Assembly: GCA_964421875.1 (NCBI GenBank)
Contig: CAYQZD010000142.1
Coordinates: forward strand, 1-9,132
Direction of reading: 5' to 3'
Length of the DNA: 9,132 nt
Source of the DNA: CAYQZD01 sp964421875
GTDB lineage: Bacteria; Electryoneota; Tariuqbacteria; Tariuqbacterales; Tariuqbacteraceae
Program-made: the position numbers and the translations under genes
Part shown: positions 1 through 7,519 of the stretch, in pieces
How positions within the stretch are numbered: the first letter of the stretch is position 1
How the letters are laid out: each line of letters opens with the position of its first letter
The notes under the pieces: model-generated
What the model saw: the letters and a program-made list of their open reading frames with translations, nothing else
Databases searched by the model: none
What the model was told of the DNA's origin: nothing

Positions 1-77
1 TCAAAACATACGGAAAACACAAAGCTAATCTAACCTGAAATTGTCAACGCTCTCTGTTAATAGGGAGTGATTACTAT
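1..77. other. Upstream region of the cas operon
   Basis: This short AT-rich stretch holds no gene. It ends with a plausible ribosome binding site, AGGGAG at 62-67, ten bases before the cas3 ATG. TTGTCA at 41-46 resembles a -35 box, but no convincing -10 box sits 16-18 nt downstream, and the TACTAT just before the start codon is too far away. The operon promoter is therefore either unrecognised here or lies left of the window. No part of a neighbouring gene is visible. Confidence 0.5.
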
Positions 78-2729
78 ATGGATAGAATTCCATTTAGTTT
101 GTTGATGGAGATTTGGGGTAAAACCTACGACTATCGTGAACCGCTGCCTCTCATCTGTCATTTATTAGAAACCGCCGCTGTATGTCACCAGCTGCAGCGG
201 ATTTTCAACCTGCCTACAGAACTCCCGCCAGAATGGATAGACTACCTTGTCGCTCTGCATGATATAGGTAAAGCTGACGCGCAGTTTCAATGCAAAGATG
301 AGAATCAGAAAAAACTCCTTTGTAAGCATAGTCTATACACCGCCGATGAGCCTCACGGATTTCGCCATTGGGCTCGCAGCGGGGAATGGATAAGAAAACA
401 CCTGGAAAAAACCAAATGCTGGGGGCAAAATGCCGCCGATGTGGCTGCTGCGACGCTGTGCGGGCACCATGGCGAATTCAATTTTGAAATAGGGGATGAC
501 CCTGACAGTGAGCAAATTCAACCCGATCGGTGGCAGCTTTGGGAAACTATTAGAGAACGGCTCGCAGCTGAATTGTGGGATGTGTTCACCCCTCCGCCTT
601 ATTATCCGAAACGCTTTGAAGACGCCAGTCGCACCGGTCTTCTTCTTTCCGGGCTCATCGTATTCTCCGATTGGATTGCTTCAAATGAAACCCTTTTCCG
701 CCATCCCGGACTACCCTATAATGATAATTTTCAGGAATATTTTCAGGCGGCTTGCAGCGTCGCGGACCGGGTCGTTGACAGCCTGAATCTCGCTTCAAGC
801 TGCCCTGTTCCGCAAAACGAGAACCCCCAATTCAACGATTTATGGCCGGATTTAGGCGATATCCGGCCGCTTCAAAAGACTGTGGAAACGCTCATCGATG
901 ATAAAATGCCTGTGGGTTTGGTCATCATCGAAGCGCCCACCGGCGAAGGAAAAAGCGAAGCGGCGCTGCTACTATCTGAACATTGGAAACGGAATGGTTG
1001 TGTTCGCGGCCTGTATTTCGCGCTTCCCACCGAAGCGACCAGCAATCAAATGCACACCAGGGTCAGAGAATTTATCAAACGAATTCACCCCGAAGAATCA
1101 GTGCGGCTGGTTCACGGCAGGGCTTGGCTGCTTGATAAAACGAACCCGGTTGAAACCGCTGAAAAATCATCACGACAAGAGGATACCGACCCGGTTGAAC
1201 GCATCGATTGGTTCCGCCCCAGTAAACGCGCTTTACTGGCAACCAATGGCGTGGGAACCATCGACCAGGCGCTGATGGCGGCGCTTAATGTCAAGTTCGG
1301 TTTCCTGCGGTTGTTCGGACTCGCCAGTAAAGTTCTAATTGTGGACGAGGTTCACGCTTACGATGCGTATATGTCCACGATATTGAAGCGATTGCTGGAA
1401 TGGTGCCGGGCGCTGGGAATACCGGTGATATTGCTGTCCGCGACTTTAGCGGAGAAACAGAAAAGGGAGCTTCTCGAAACCTACCTCGGCTGTGAATTGG
1501 AACCGTCTTTCACCGACCATTATCCGCTAATTACCGTCGCTTCCAACGAACAGCCTTTACGACAAATATCCTTTGAAGCGGATTCCCGGCGGCGGCGAAG
1601 CGTTAACCTTATGTATTATGAAGGGAGGCTGGATGATTCCGAGTTCATCGCCGATTTGGCTTTACAGGAGACGGCGCAGGGCGGGTGCGCCGTTGCGCTG
1701 ATGAACACGGTCCGGGGAGCGCAGGAAGTATTCGTAAAACTGAAGGAACGAGCGCCGGCCGGAGTGGAGCTTTATCTTTATCACGCCCGCTTCCGCGCCT
1801 GGCGGAGGGCGGAAATAGAGGATAAGGTGAAAAGTCTTTTCGGAAAAGGGGAATCCGATGGTTATCATCGGCCCGCCCGCTCCATCCTGGTGGCGACCCA
1901 GGTGGTGGAACAGAGTCTGGATGTGGATTTCGATGTAATTATAAGCCAGCTCGCCCCGATAGATTTCATACTGCAGCGCGCCGGCCGGCTGCACCGGCAC
2001 GAACGGGGAAAACGTCCGACGGGAATAAAACCGCGCTTTCATTTACTGACGCCGCCGGCTTCGCTCAGTGATTTAAGGGAACTGGGCGCGACCGGTATAG
2101 TTTACCAGCCCGCATTGTTGTTGCGGACCATAACGGCGCTGAGGGGGCGGGAAAAATTGAACCTGCCGGAAGAATACCGGGAATTGGTGGAAGGGGTTTA
2201 CGGGAAAGACGCGGTGTGTGAGGGATTTCCGCTGAAAATTATTGAGGAAGCGGATAAAAAACTTGAAGATAAGAAAGCTGATGATGAAAATGGCGGTCGA
2301 TTGCATTTGATTGCGCCGCCTCTAAGTGGCAAATTTTCCTTAGCTTATACTAATTTACCGGTCGAAGAGACCGAGGACGGGGAGCGAAACCGTTATTTTT
2401 ACGCGCAGACCAGAGTCGGAGACGACAGCGTCACTGTGATTATGCTTGACGATGACCGGTTGTTAGAAGCCGCAATGCGAGAAACGCCGCCGGATATCGA
2501 AACCCAAAAATCGATTTTCCTCAACAAGGTCAATTTACCGGTCAGGTGGTTTAAAGGAGCGTATGAACGGTCTCCTGCGATACTTAACGGAGCTAAGTGG
2601 CTGAGAAAATCGAAGATATTGCCCTTGAGTCAAGGGTGTTGGCGAACGCAATATAAAAATTCAATAATTCACATCGAAGACAATCTCGAATTAGGTGTTA
2701 AACTAATAATGGAGGATAAAAATGGCTGA
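78..2729 (+). CDS. cas3: CRISPR-associated helicase/nuclease Cas3, type I-E
   Basis: Cas3 is the interference enzyme recruited by Cascade. It nicks the displaced strand with its HD nuclease and unwinds and degrades DNA processively with its SF2 helicase. At 883 aa it is close to E. coli Cas3 (888 aa). HD domain: likely metal ligands are His28, His61-Asp62 (motif HDIGK), His97 or His93, His130-His131 and Asp198. Helicase: Walker A APTGEGKS around residues 286-293, motif Ia near 312-325, DEVH box 423-426, SAT 454-456, motif V (VATQVVEQSLD) 605-615, and motif VI QRAGRLHRH 633-641. The C-terminal ~200 residues fit the Cas3 accessory domain. AGGGAG at 62-67 supports this ATG. The 3' end overlaps cse1 by 8 nt, so it is probably first in the operon. 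HD and helicase are fused in one chain, as is usual for I-E. No motif is missing. Confidence 0.97.
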   Translation: MDRIPFSLLMEIWGKTYDYREPLPLICHLLETAAVCHQLQRIFNLPTELPPEWIDYLVALHDIGKADAQFQCKDENQKKLLCKHSLYTADEPHGFRHWARSGEWIRKHLEKTKCWGQNAADVAAATLCGHHGEFNFEIGDDPDSEQIQPDRWQLWETIRERLAAELWDVFTPPPYYPKRFEDASRTGLLLSGLIVFSDWIASNETLFRHPGLPYNDNFQEYFQAACSVADRVVDSLNLASSCPVPQNENPQFNDLWPDLGDIRPLQKTVETLIDDKMPVGLVIIEAPTGEGKSEAALLLSEHWKRNGCVRGLYFALPTEATSNQMHTRVREFIKRIHPEESVRLVHGRAWLLDKTNPVETAEKSSRQEDTDPVERIDWFRPSKRALLATNGVGTIDQALMAALNVKFGFLRLFGLASKVLIVDEVHAYDAYMSTILKRLLEWCRALGIPVILLSATLAEKQKRELLETYLGCELEPSFTDHYPLITVASNEQPLRQISFEADSRRRRSVNLMYYEGRLDDSEFIADLALQETAQGGCAVALMNTVRGAQEVFVKLKERAPAGVELYLYHARFRAWRRAEIEDKVKSLFGKGESDGYHRPARSILVATQVVEQSLDVDFDVIISQLAPIDFILQRAGRLHRHERGKRPTGIKPRFHLLTPPASLSDLRELGATGIVYQPALLLRTITALRGREKLNLPEEYRELVEGVYGKDAVCEGFPLKIIEEADKKLEDKKADDENGGRLHLIAPPLSGKFSLAYTNLPVEETEDGERNRYFYAQTRVGDDSVTVIMLDDDRLLEAAMRETPPDIETQKSIFLNKVNLPVRWFKGAYERSPAILNGAKWLRKSKILPLSQGCWRTQYKNSIIHIEDNLELGVKLIMEDKNG

Positions 2730-4326
2730 TTTCGACCTTCGCTTCGAACCATGGATACCGGTTATTAAGCCGGATGGTTCATACTTGAACCTCGGTTTTC
2801 GCGATTTACTTCTTCAGGCGGAGAATATAAGCGAAATTCGCGACCCTATACCACTCGTTGAGTTTGGTCTTTATCGATTGCTGACTGCATTGGTAATGGA
2901 CATTTTTGAACTTGGATTTGAAAACGAAAATTGGCATGAACTATGGCAGAAGGGCCGCTTTTCTTCTGAACCAGTCGATAATTATTTTCAAAGATGGAAC
3001 GACCGCTTCGACTTATTTCATTCGAAGTTTCCTTTCCTGCAGGAAGCGGGGATGCGCGGAAAAAACTTGAAACCGGTCGCCAATTTACTCCCGGCGGTTC
3101 CTACTGGCACAAATGCCTTCGTTTTCCACCACTGCAACGAAAACATTTTCTATGTATCACCAGCAGGCGCCGCGCGGCTATTAACGACGGTAGCGCCGTT
3201 TATGACCGCTGGCGGCGCCGGATTGTCGCCCTCCATCAACGGCGCGCCGCCCTGGTATATTCTGATTTCAGGAAAGTCGGTTTTCCATACGATTCTTTTG
3301 AATAGTTATGTTATGTATCTCCCATCAGCGGTACCGAATGCACCGCCCGCTTGGAGGGACGAGCGTCATTTCAGCGATGGCAGGCGAAAATCGGCGGGAC
3401 TGCTGGAATCGTTGACCTGGCGCCCCCGAAAAATCCTGTTCAAGCCTGAAGAAGGCGGCGAATGCAGCTTTTTAGGAACTGAAAAGGAGTGCCTTATTCG
3501 GGAAATGTTCTTTGAAAAAAATGCGGCCTGCGATTTCGAGTGGACCGATCCTGCAGTCCCTTATAAAATTTCCGATAAACATATCCCTTTGCGTCCGCAA
3601 GAAGGAAGAGAACTCTGGCGCGACCTTGGACCCATCGCTTTGCTTAAAAAGAACTCTTATACATCGGAAAATGGAAAAATACAGTTCGACCGGCCCTTGC
3701 TGATTAACCAACTCGCCGATTTTGCCGCTTATGGTCAGATACAATCGCTCGGAACAGTGCGATTGGTCGCCTATGGGATGCGCACCGACATGAAGATGAA
3801 AATCTTCGAATGGCAGCGGGAGACGCTAACGTTGCCGGCTTCTTTGCTCCGACTTGATCTCAACGCCAGCGAGGCTCAAAGAGCGATGGATAAAGCGGAA
3901 ATCGTCAGCCTATATCTTCGGCAGGCGATTAAGAAAAACTTCCCCCGTGATGGCGCGAGTAATAAAAACCCCCTTAACACCATCATCACTTCCGCGCAGC
4001 GCCGTTTCTGGGCGGATTTGAAGCCGGAATACGAGCGCCTGCTGGAAGCGCTCGCTGCGCTGCCTTGCGGTCAGGGGCGGGAAGAAGCGCTGGCTCAAGC
4101 TAAAGCTGATTGGGCGAAGGCGGCGCAAAGGATAGGCGAGAATTCACTGGAGGAGGCGATTCGTGACCTCGACACCGACGCCCGCGCCCTCGCCCGCCAG
4201 ACCGAAGCCCGCAGCCTATATAGAAATAAGACATACCGACTCTTCAACCCGCCCTCGAAAAACGATAAAAAGCAAAAGAAGGATAAACCAACACAATCGG
4301 AATTATCATTTGAGGAGGAATTATGA
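2722..4326 (+). CDS. casA: Cascade large subunit Cse1 (CasA/Cas8e)
   Basis: Cse1 is the large subunit of type I-E Cascade. It reads the PAM, helps open the target duplex and docks Cas3. The 534-aa product starts with the family hallmark FDLRFEPWIPV (residues 4-14). It carries the expected mid-protein segments: a VFHH...VSPAGAARLL region, a Gly-rich TAGGAGLSPS stretch, and LTWRPRKI at 231-238, matching the LTW-x-PR signature of Cse1. The C-terminal third is helical and Ala/Glu/Arg-rich, consistent with the four-helix bundle. It is about 30 aa longer than E. coli CasA, mostly because of a Lys-rich then Glu-rich tail (about residues 513-534). The start is supported by GGAGG at 2711-2715. It overlaps cas3 by 8 nt and cse2 by 4 nt (ATGA), suggesting translational coupling. 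Exact PAM-contact residues cannot be assigned by eye. Confidence 0.95.
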   Translation: MADFDLRFEPWIPVIKPDGSYLNLGFRDLLLQAENISEIRDPIPLVEFGLYRLLTALVMDIFELGFENENWHELWQKGRFSSEPVDNYFQRWNDRFDLFHSKFPFLQEAGMRGKNLKPVANLLPAVPTGTNAFVFHHCNENIFYVSPAGAARLLTTVAPFMTAGGAGLSPSINGAPPWYILISGKSVFHTILLNSYVMYLPSAVPNAPPAWRDERHFSDGRRKSAGLLESLTWRPRKILFKPEEGGECSFLGTEKECLIREMFFEKNAACDFEWTDPAVPYKISDKHIPLRPQEGRELWRDLGPIALLKKNSYTSENGKIQFDRPLLINQLADFAAYGQIQSLGTVRLVAYGMRTDMKMKIFEWQRETLTLPASLLRLDLNASEAQRAMDKAEIVSLYLRQAIKKNFPRDGASNKNPLNTIITSAQRRFWADLKPEYERLLEALAALPCGQGREEALAQAKADWAKAAQRIGENSLEEAIRDLDTDARALARQTEARSLYRNKTYRLFNPPSKNDKKQKKDKPTQSELSFEEEL

Positions 4327-4922
4327 TTGATATCGCACCAACAACAGAACAAACACCATCGCCAAAGTCTTTCATCCCCAAACGAGTGTCGCGGTTCGTC
4401 GAAACTATCGCTAAACTCGAACCCGGCGAGTTGGCGATACTGAAACGGAACGCCGGCAACACCATCGCCGAATCCCGGAAGGCGATGTGGATTTTTCGGT
4501 ATTTGGATGGATTAGAGCTATATAAGCAGGAAATATACTTTCTTGCCGCCACATTGATGCCACTGAATCCACCGGGTAAATATTTCCCGCAAAAAGACTT
4601 CGGAAGCACAATGAGGCGGATTGGCGTGAAACGGAATGATTCCGAAGCGGTGGAACGCCGCTTCCGCATCCTGCTCGACTCTACGGAAGAGTACCCCCAT
4701 TCCGGCGGTTCCCTCGCTTTTCACCTCCGCCAGGCGGTCAAACTGGCCGCTTCCCATGAGGTGGGGGTGAATTGGGCGCAGCTACTCGCCGATTTACTGC
4801 ACTGGCGAAATTCCCGGAAATGGGTGCAAAAGCGCTGGGCGGCTTCGTTCTATGCCCCGGAATTTACTAAAAAAGAAGAATCTGAAACAAAAAATCAGGA
4901 GGACACTGAAAATGTTGATTGA
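4323..4922 (+). CDS. casB: Cascade small subunit Cse2 (CasB/Cas11e)
   Basis: Cse2 forms the dimer along the belly of Cascade. It stabilises the R-loop by holding the non-target strand. The 199-aa product is all-helical in character and shows family hallmarks: GELAILKRNAG near residues 36-46, a central LFAA-like helix (IYFLAATLMPL), LLADLLHW, and the C-terminal WVQKRWAASFYA at 167-178. It is longer than E. coli CasB (160 aa). The surplus is a short N-terminal leader and a Glu/Lys-rich tail after residue 180 that overlaps the cas7 start. An AGGAGG at 4313-4318 precedes the ATG, and the start overlaps the cse1 stop (ATGA). Position, size and motifs make the assignment secure even though this family is poorly conserved. 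Confidence 0.93.
   Translation: MIDIAPTTEQTPSPKSFIPKRVSRFVETIAKLEPGELAILKRNAGNTIAESRKAMWIFRYLDGLELYKQEIYFLAATLMPLNPPGKYFPQKDFGSTMRRIGVKRNDSEAVERRFRILLDSTEEYPHSGGSLAFHLRQAVKLAASHEVGVNWAQLLADLLHWRNSRKWVQKRWAASFYAPEFTKKEESETKNQEDTENVD
4897..4902 (+). promoter_or_regulatory. Ribosome binding site of cas7e
   Basis: AGGAGG lies inside the 3' end of cse2, nine bases before the ATG at 4912. It fixes the cas7e start there. The upstream in-frame ATG at 4852 would add 20 Lys-rich residues absent from Cas7e proteins. Confidence 0.8.
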
Positions 4923-6117
4923 ATTCCACATCATTCAAAACCACGCTCCCGCTAACCTTAACCGGGACGACACCGGCAGCCCCAAGGAGTGCGTTTTCGG
5001 CGGCGCCCGCCGCGCCCGCATCTCCAGCCAGTGCTTGAAGCGGAGCATCCGTAAATCCGATATATTTGAGCAGAAAATGGAGGGGCGTCTTTCCCTCCGT
5101 TCCCGGAACTTGAAAGCGGAGTTAGTCAAACGCTTCACCGATAAAAAGCCGGAAGAAGAAATCCCCCGCGCCGTGGAAAAGTTCATCTCCGCGGTCTATT
5201 CCAAACTTGACAAGAACAATGAAAGAACCGCGGTGTCGCTGTTTGTCAGTTGGCATGAAGTGGAGGAGGCGGAAAAATGCCTCGAAGACTATTGGGATTA
5301 TTTCCTTAAATCCTCCAAAAAAGGCAAGAAAAAAGAGGGCGAGGAACAAACCGCAACGGAGGAAGATAAGTCGAAAGAAGAGAAAAGGTCTAAGCAGGTT
5401 GAAGATTGTATTTCAAGGATGCAGCGCGCCGCCCAAGCCGTGGACCTCGGACTTTTCGGTAGGATGGTCGCAGACAATCCAGCGCTCAATGTCCAGGCTT
5501 CCTGCCAGGTGGCGCACGCTCTTTCTACTCACAAGGTTGACCACGAATTCGATTACTTCACGGCGGTGGATGACCTTCAATCTCACGAAGAGACCGGCGC
5601 CGATATGATTGGCGATGTGGAGTACAACTCAGCCACATACTATAAGTATTTCAACCTCGACCCCGAAGGTTTGACCGACAACCTCACCGGCAAACCTTTC
5701 GGCATTGAAGTTTCAGCGGAAGAGGCGGCAGAAGCCCGCGAACTCGCCGCCCGGGCCGCCGCTGCGCTGCTGGAAGCCGCGGTCCGGGTCACTCCCACCG
5801 GAAAACAGAACAGTTTCGCCGCGCACCAACTCCCCTCGGCTGTTCTGGTGGAAGTGCGCCCCCATAAAACCCCGGTCAGTTACGCCAACGCCTTCGTCGA
5901 ACCCGCATGGCGCTCGGAGAAAGAAAGTCTGGTGGACAATTCACTGGAGAAACTGGGACAGCATATCGAGGCGCTGACCTCGGGATTCAATTTGGAATCC
6001 CGCAGGCGCTGGCTGCTCGCCCCCGAACATCCCAAGGTAACAATCGAGGGAGTGGAGCGGGTGGAAAACTTGAAAGTTCTACTCGAAAAAATTGAAGATG
6101 AGGTCAATAATGGGTAA
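4912..6117 (+). CDS. cas7e: Cascade backbone subunit Cas7e (Cse4/CasC)
   Basis: Cas7e forms the six-copy filament that binds the crRNA spacer and kinks it every sixth base. The 401-aa product shows the family signature early: NLNRDD at 15-20, then FGGARRARISSQCLKR at 29-44, which is involved in RNA binding. TAVDDLQ (217-223) and VSYANAFVEP further on also match E. coli CasC. The start is set by AGGAGG at 4897-4902. The gene overlaps cse2 by 11 nt and cas5e by 8 nt. It is roughly 40 aa longer than E. coli CasC (363 aa). Much of the difference is a highly charged Lys/Glu segment at about residues 134-164, between the helical domain and the SRMQRAAQAVDLGLFGRM core; this is probably a disordered surface loop. 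No nuclease role is expected for Cas7e. Confidence 0.96.
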   Translation: MLIEFHIIQNHAPANLNRDDTGSPKECVFGGARRARISSQCLKRSIRKSDIFEQKMEGRLSLRSRNLKAELVKRFTDKKPEEEIPRAVEKFISAVYSKLDKNNERTAVSLFVSWHEVEEAEKCLEDYWDYFLKSSKKGKKKEGEEQTATEEDKSKEEKRSKQVEDCISRMQRAAQAVDLGLFGRMVADNPALNVQASCQVAHALSTHKVDHEFDYFTAVDDLQSHEETGADMIGDVEYNSATYYKYFNLDPEGLTDNLTGKPFGIEVSAEEAAEARELAARAAAALLEAAVRVTPTGKQNSFAAHQLPSAVLVEVRPHKTPVSYANAFVEPAWRSEKESLVDNSLEKLGQHIEALTSGFNLESRRRWLLAPEHPKVTIEGVERVENLKVLLEKIEDEVNNG

Positions 6118-6832
6118 GCCGGCGCTTCTATTGCGGCTGGAGGGGGTCTGGCAGTCGTGGGGCGCCCGTTCACGCTGGGATTCCCGCGACACTGCGCCGG
6201 AGCCGACCAAGTCAGGAGTGTTGGGGCTGTTGGGCTGCGCGTTAGGGATTCCGGTTTATGGCGAGCGCCTGCTGGAACTCGACCGCGGGCTTCGATTCGG
6301 AGTGCGGGTGGAGGCGCCGGGGCGGGTGGTGGAAGACTATCAGACGATTACCGGCTATCTTCCGACCGCGGGAGGAAAATTCAAAGCGGCTAACAACCGC
6401 ACCGGCAGCTGGGAAAGTGTGCAGTCGTACAGGCAAGCCACCATACTTTCGCCCCGCGATTATCTCGAAGACGCTTCCTTCCTCGCCGCCATGGAGGAGA
6501 CGGCGGCTGCCCCTCCAGGGCTTTTAGCGGAATGCGCCGCGGCGGTCAAGCATCCCCATTGGCCGTTTTATCTGGGCCGGAAAGCCTGTATTCCCACCCG
6601 CCCGGTGTTCGAGGCTTTCACCGAGGATTACGACAACATCGAAGCGGCGCTCCTCGCGTATGAGTTCTCTTGGAAAGACGCGCAATTTAAAGAGCGAACG
6701 CCGAAACCATCGCCGCTCATTTGGCTGGAGGATGCGGAGGGAGAATTTGTCCGGCAGGATGTAATCCAGCGGAACCAGGCGCGGCTGTTCGGCTTCCGCC
6801 AAGTGCGCCGGATTAAAAGAAAGGAGAGTTGA
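6110..6832 (+). CDS. cas5e: Cascade subunit Cas5e (CasD)
   Basis: Cas5e is a RAMP protein that caps Cascade at the crRNA 5' handle and contacts Cse1 and the last Cas7. The 240-aa product begins with LLLRLEGVWQSWGARSRWDSR, the typical Cas5e first strand, followed by PTKSGVLGLLGCALG, which corresponds to PTRSGLLGLLGACLG of E. coli CasD. Later segments RQATILSPRDYLEDASFLAA and PFYLGRKACIPTRPVF (YLGRK at about 154-158) also match the family. The ATG at 6110 is chosen over an in-frame ATG at 6092 because MGKPALLLRL matches family N-termini and a TGAGGT sits 6 nt upstream. It overlaps cas7e by 8 nt and ends one base before cas6e. Confidence 0.95.
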   Translation: MGKPALLLRLEGVWQSWGARSRWDSRDTAPEPTKSGVLGLLGCALGIPVYGERLLELDRGLRFGVRVEAPGRVVEDYQTITGYLPTAGGKFKAANNRTGSWESVQSYRQATILSPRDYLEDASFLAAMEETAAAPPGLLAECAAAVKHPHWPFYLGRKACIPTRPVFEAFTEDYDNIEAALLAYEFSWKDAQFKERTPKPSPLIWLEDAEGEFVRQDVIQRNQARLFGFRQVRRIKRKES

Positions 6833-6833
6833 T

Positions 6834-7448
6834 ATGGTTTATCTTTCTAAACTTATCCCTAATATTCGCTCCCGCCGGGCGCGCAAAGATTTGGCTGACC
6901 CTTATGAAATGCACCGCACCCTTTCGCAAGGATTCGGTCAGGGGGAAGCGGCTTTTAAAGCGGCGCGCTGTCTTTTCCGTATCGAAGAGAAGCGCAGCGA
7001 GGAGCGTTATGTGCTGGCGCAATCACTGTGCGAGCCCTGCTGGGAGGCGGTTTCACAAAACGAGACCTATTTAACGCAGCCGCCGGTCATCAAGCGCTTC
7101 GAACCGCATTTCTCCCCGGGCGAGCGCTGTCGTTTCCGTCTGCGCGCTAACCCTACGGTCAAGCGTGAAGGGAAACGTTTTGCTTTATACCGTCGGGAAG
7201 AATACATGCAATGGCTGGAGCGGAAGATTGAAGCGGCGGGGGGAAAGCTGCTCGCGGTAATGGCTTCGCCGGGAAAACAGTATCGATTCCGGGATAAAGA
7301 GGGTCATCCGGTGGCGCTTTTCGGCCTGCAGTTCGACGGCACGGTCGAGGTCGTTTCCGGCGGCAGACTGGAGACGGCGGTGCGGGAAGGGGTCGGCTCC
7401 GCTAAAGCCTTCGGTTTCGGACTGCTGTCTTTAGCCCGGCTGCGATGA
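6834..7448 (+). CDS. cas6e: CRISPR RNA endoribonuclease Cas6e (CasE/Cse3)
   Basis: Cas6e cleaves the pre-crRNA at the 3' base of each repeat hairpin and stays bound to the 3' stem-loop in Cascade. The 204-aa protein is near E. coli CasE (199 aa). It starts MVYLSKLIPN (compare MYLSKVII in E. coli). Tyr24 and His27 in the segment DPYEMHR align with the catalytic Tyr/His of the family (His20 in E. coli CasE, His26 in Thermus). FRLRANPT is at 101-108, and the C-terminal glycine-rich loop GVGSAKAFGFG (186-196) is intact. Its RNA substrate is visible in the window: the array repeat forms a 6-bp stem with a four-base loop. AAGGAGAG at 6821-6828 is the ribosome binding site. It is the last gene of the tightly coupled effector block and is followed by a 71-nt gap. 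Confidence 0.96.
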   Translation: MVYLSKLIPNIRSRRARKDLADPYEMHRTLSQGFGQGEAAFKAARCLFRIEEKRSEERYVLAQSLCEPCWEAVSQNETYLTQPPVIKRFEPHFSPGERCRFRLRANPTVKREGKRFALYRREEYMQWLERKIEAAGGKLLAVMASPGKQYRFRDKEGHPVALFGLQFDGTVEVVSGGRLETAVREGVGSAKAFGFGLLSLARLR

Positions 7449-7519
7449 AGACACTTGTTACAAGATTTTCTTTTTAGTGGAATCGATATAAAAACTTGAA
7501 AATTGAAAGGGAGGTCGTT
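7449..7519 (+). other. AT-rich intergenic gap between cas6e and cas1e
   Basis: This is the only real intergenic gap inside the cas cluster. It contains a perfect 5-bp inverted repeat around one base (CTTGT-T-ACAAG, 7454-7464) followed at once by a T-rich run (7466-7475). TATAAA at 7487-7492 resembles a -10 box, but the matching -35 position is poor. GGGAGG at 7509-7514 is the cas1 ribosome binding site. The stem is too short for a confident terminator. It may be a weak attenuator, an operator, or a place for a separate cas1-cas2 promoter; none is proven. Confidence 0.4.
7509..7514 (+). promoter_or_regulatory. Ribosome binding site of cas1e
   Basis: GGGAGG five bases before the ATG at 7520 decides the cas1 start. 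It rules against the in-frame TTG at 7496, which would place this Shine-Dalgarno inside the coding region. Confidence 0.8.

Noticed and set aside
4852..4911. Longer N-terminus for Cas7e starting at 4852
   Set aside because: The added residues are Lys-rich, unlike the family, and lie within cse2. The AGGAGG at 4897-4902 fits the ATG at 4912.
6092..6109. Longer Cas5e starting at 6092
   Set aside because: The six extra residues lie within the cas7 end. Family N-termini match from the ATG at 6110.
7455..7492. Sigma70-type promoter before cas1 (TTGTTA and TATAAA)
   Set aside because: The boxes are 26 nt apart, too far for a standard promoter, and no good -35 lies at 17 nt. I keep it only as a possibility in the gap entry.
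7496..7519. TTG start for Cas1
   Set aside because: It would put the strong GGGAGG inside the gene. With the ATG at 7520 the catalytic residues fall on the E. coli numbering.
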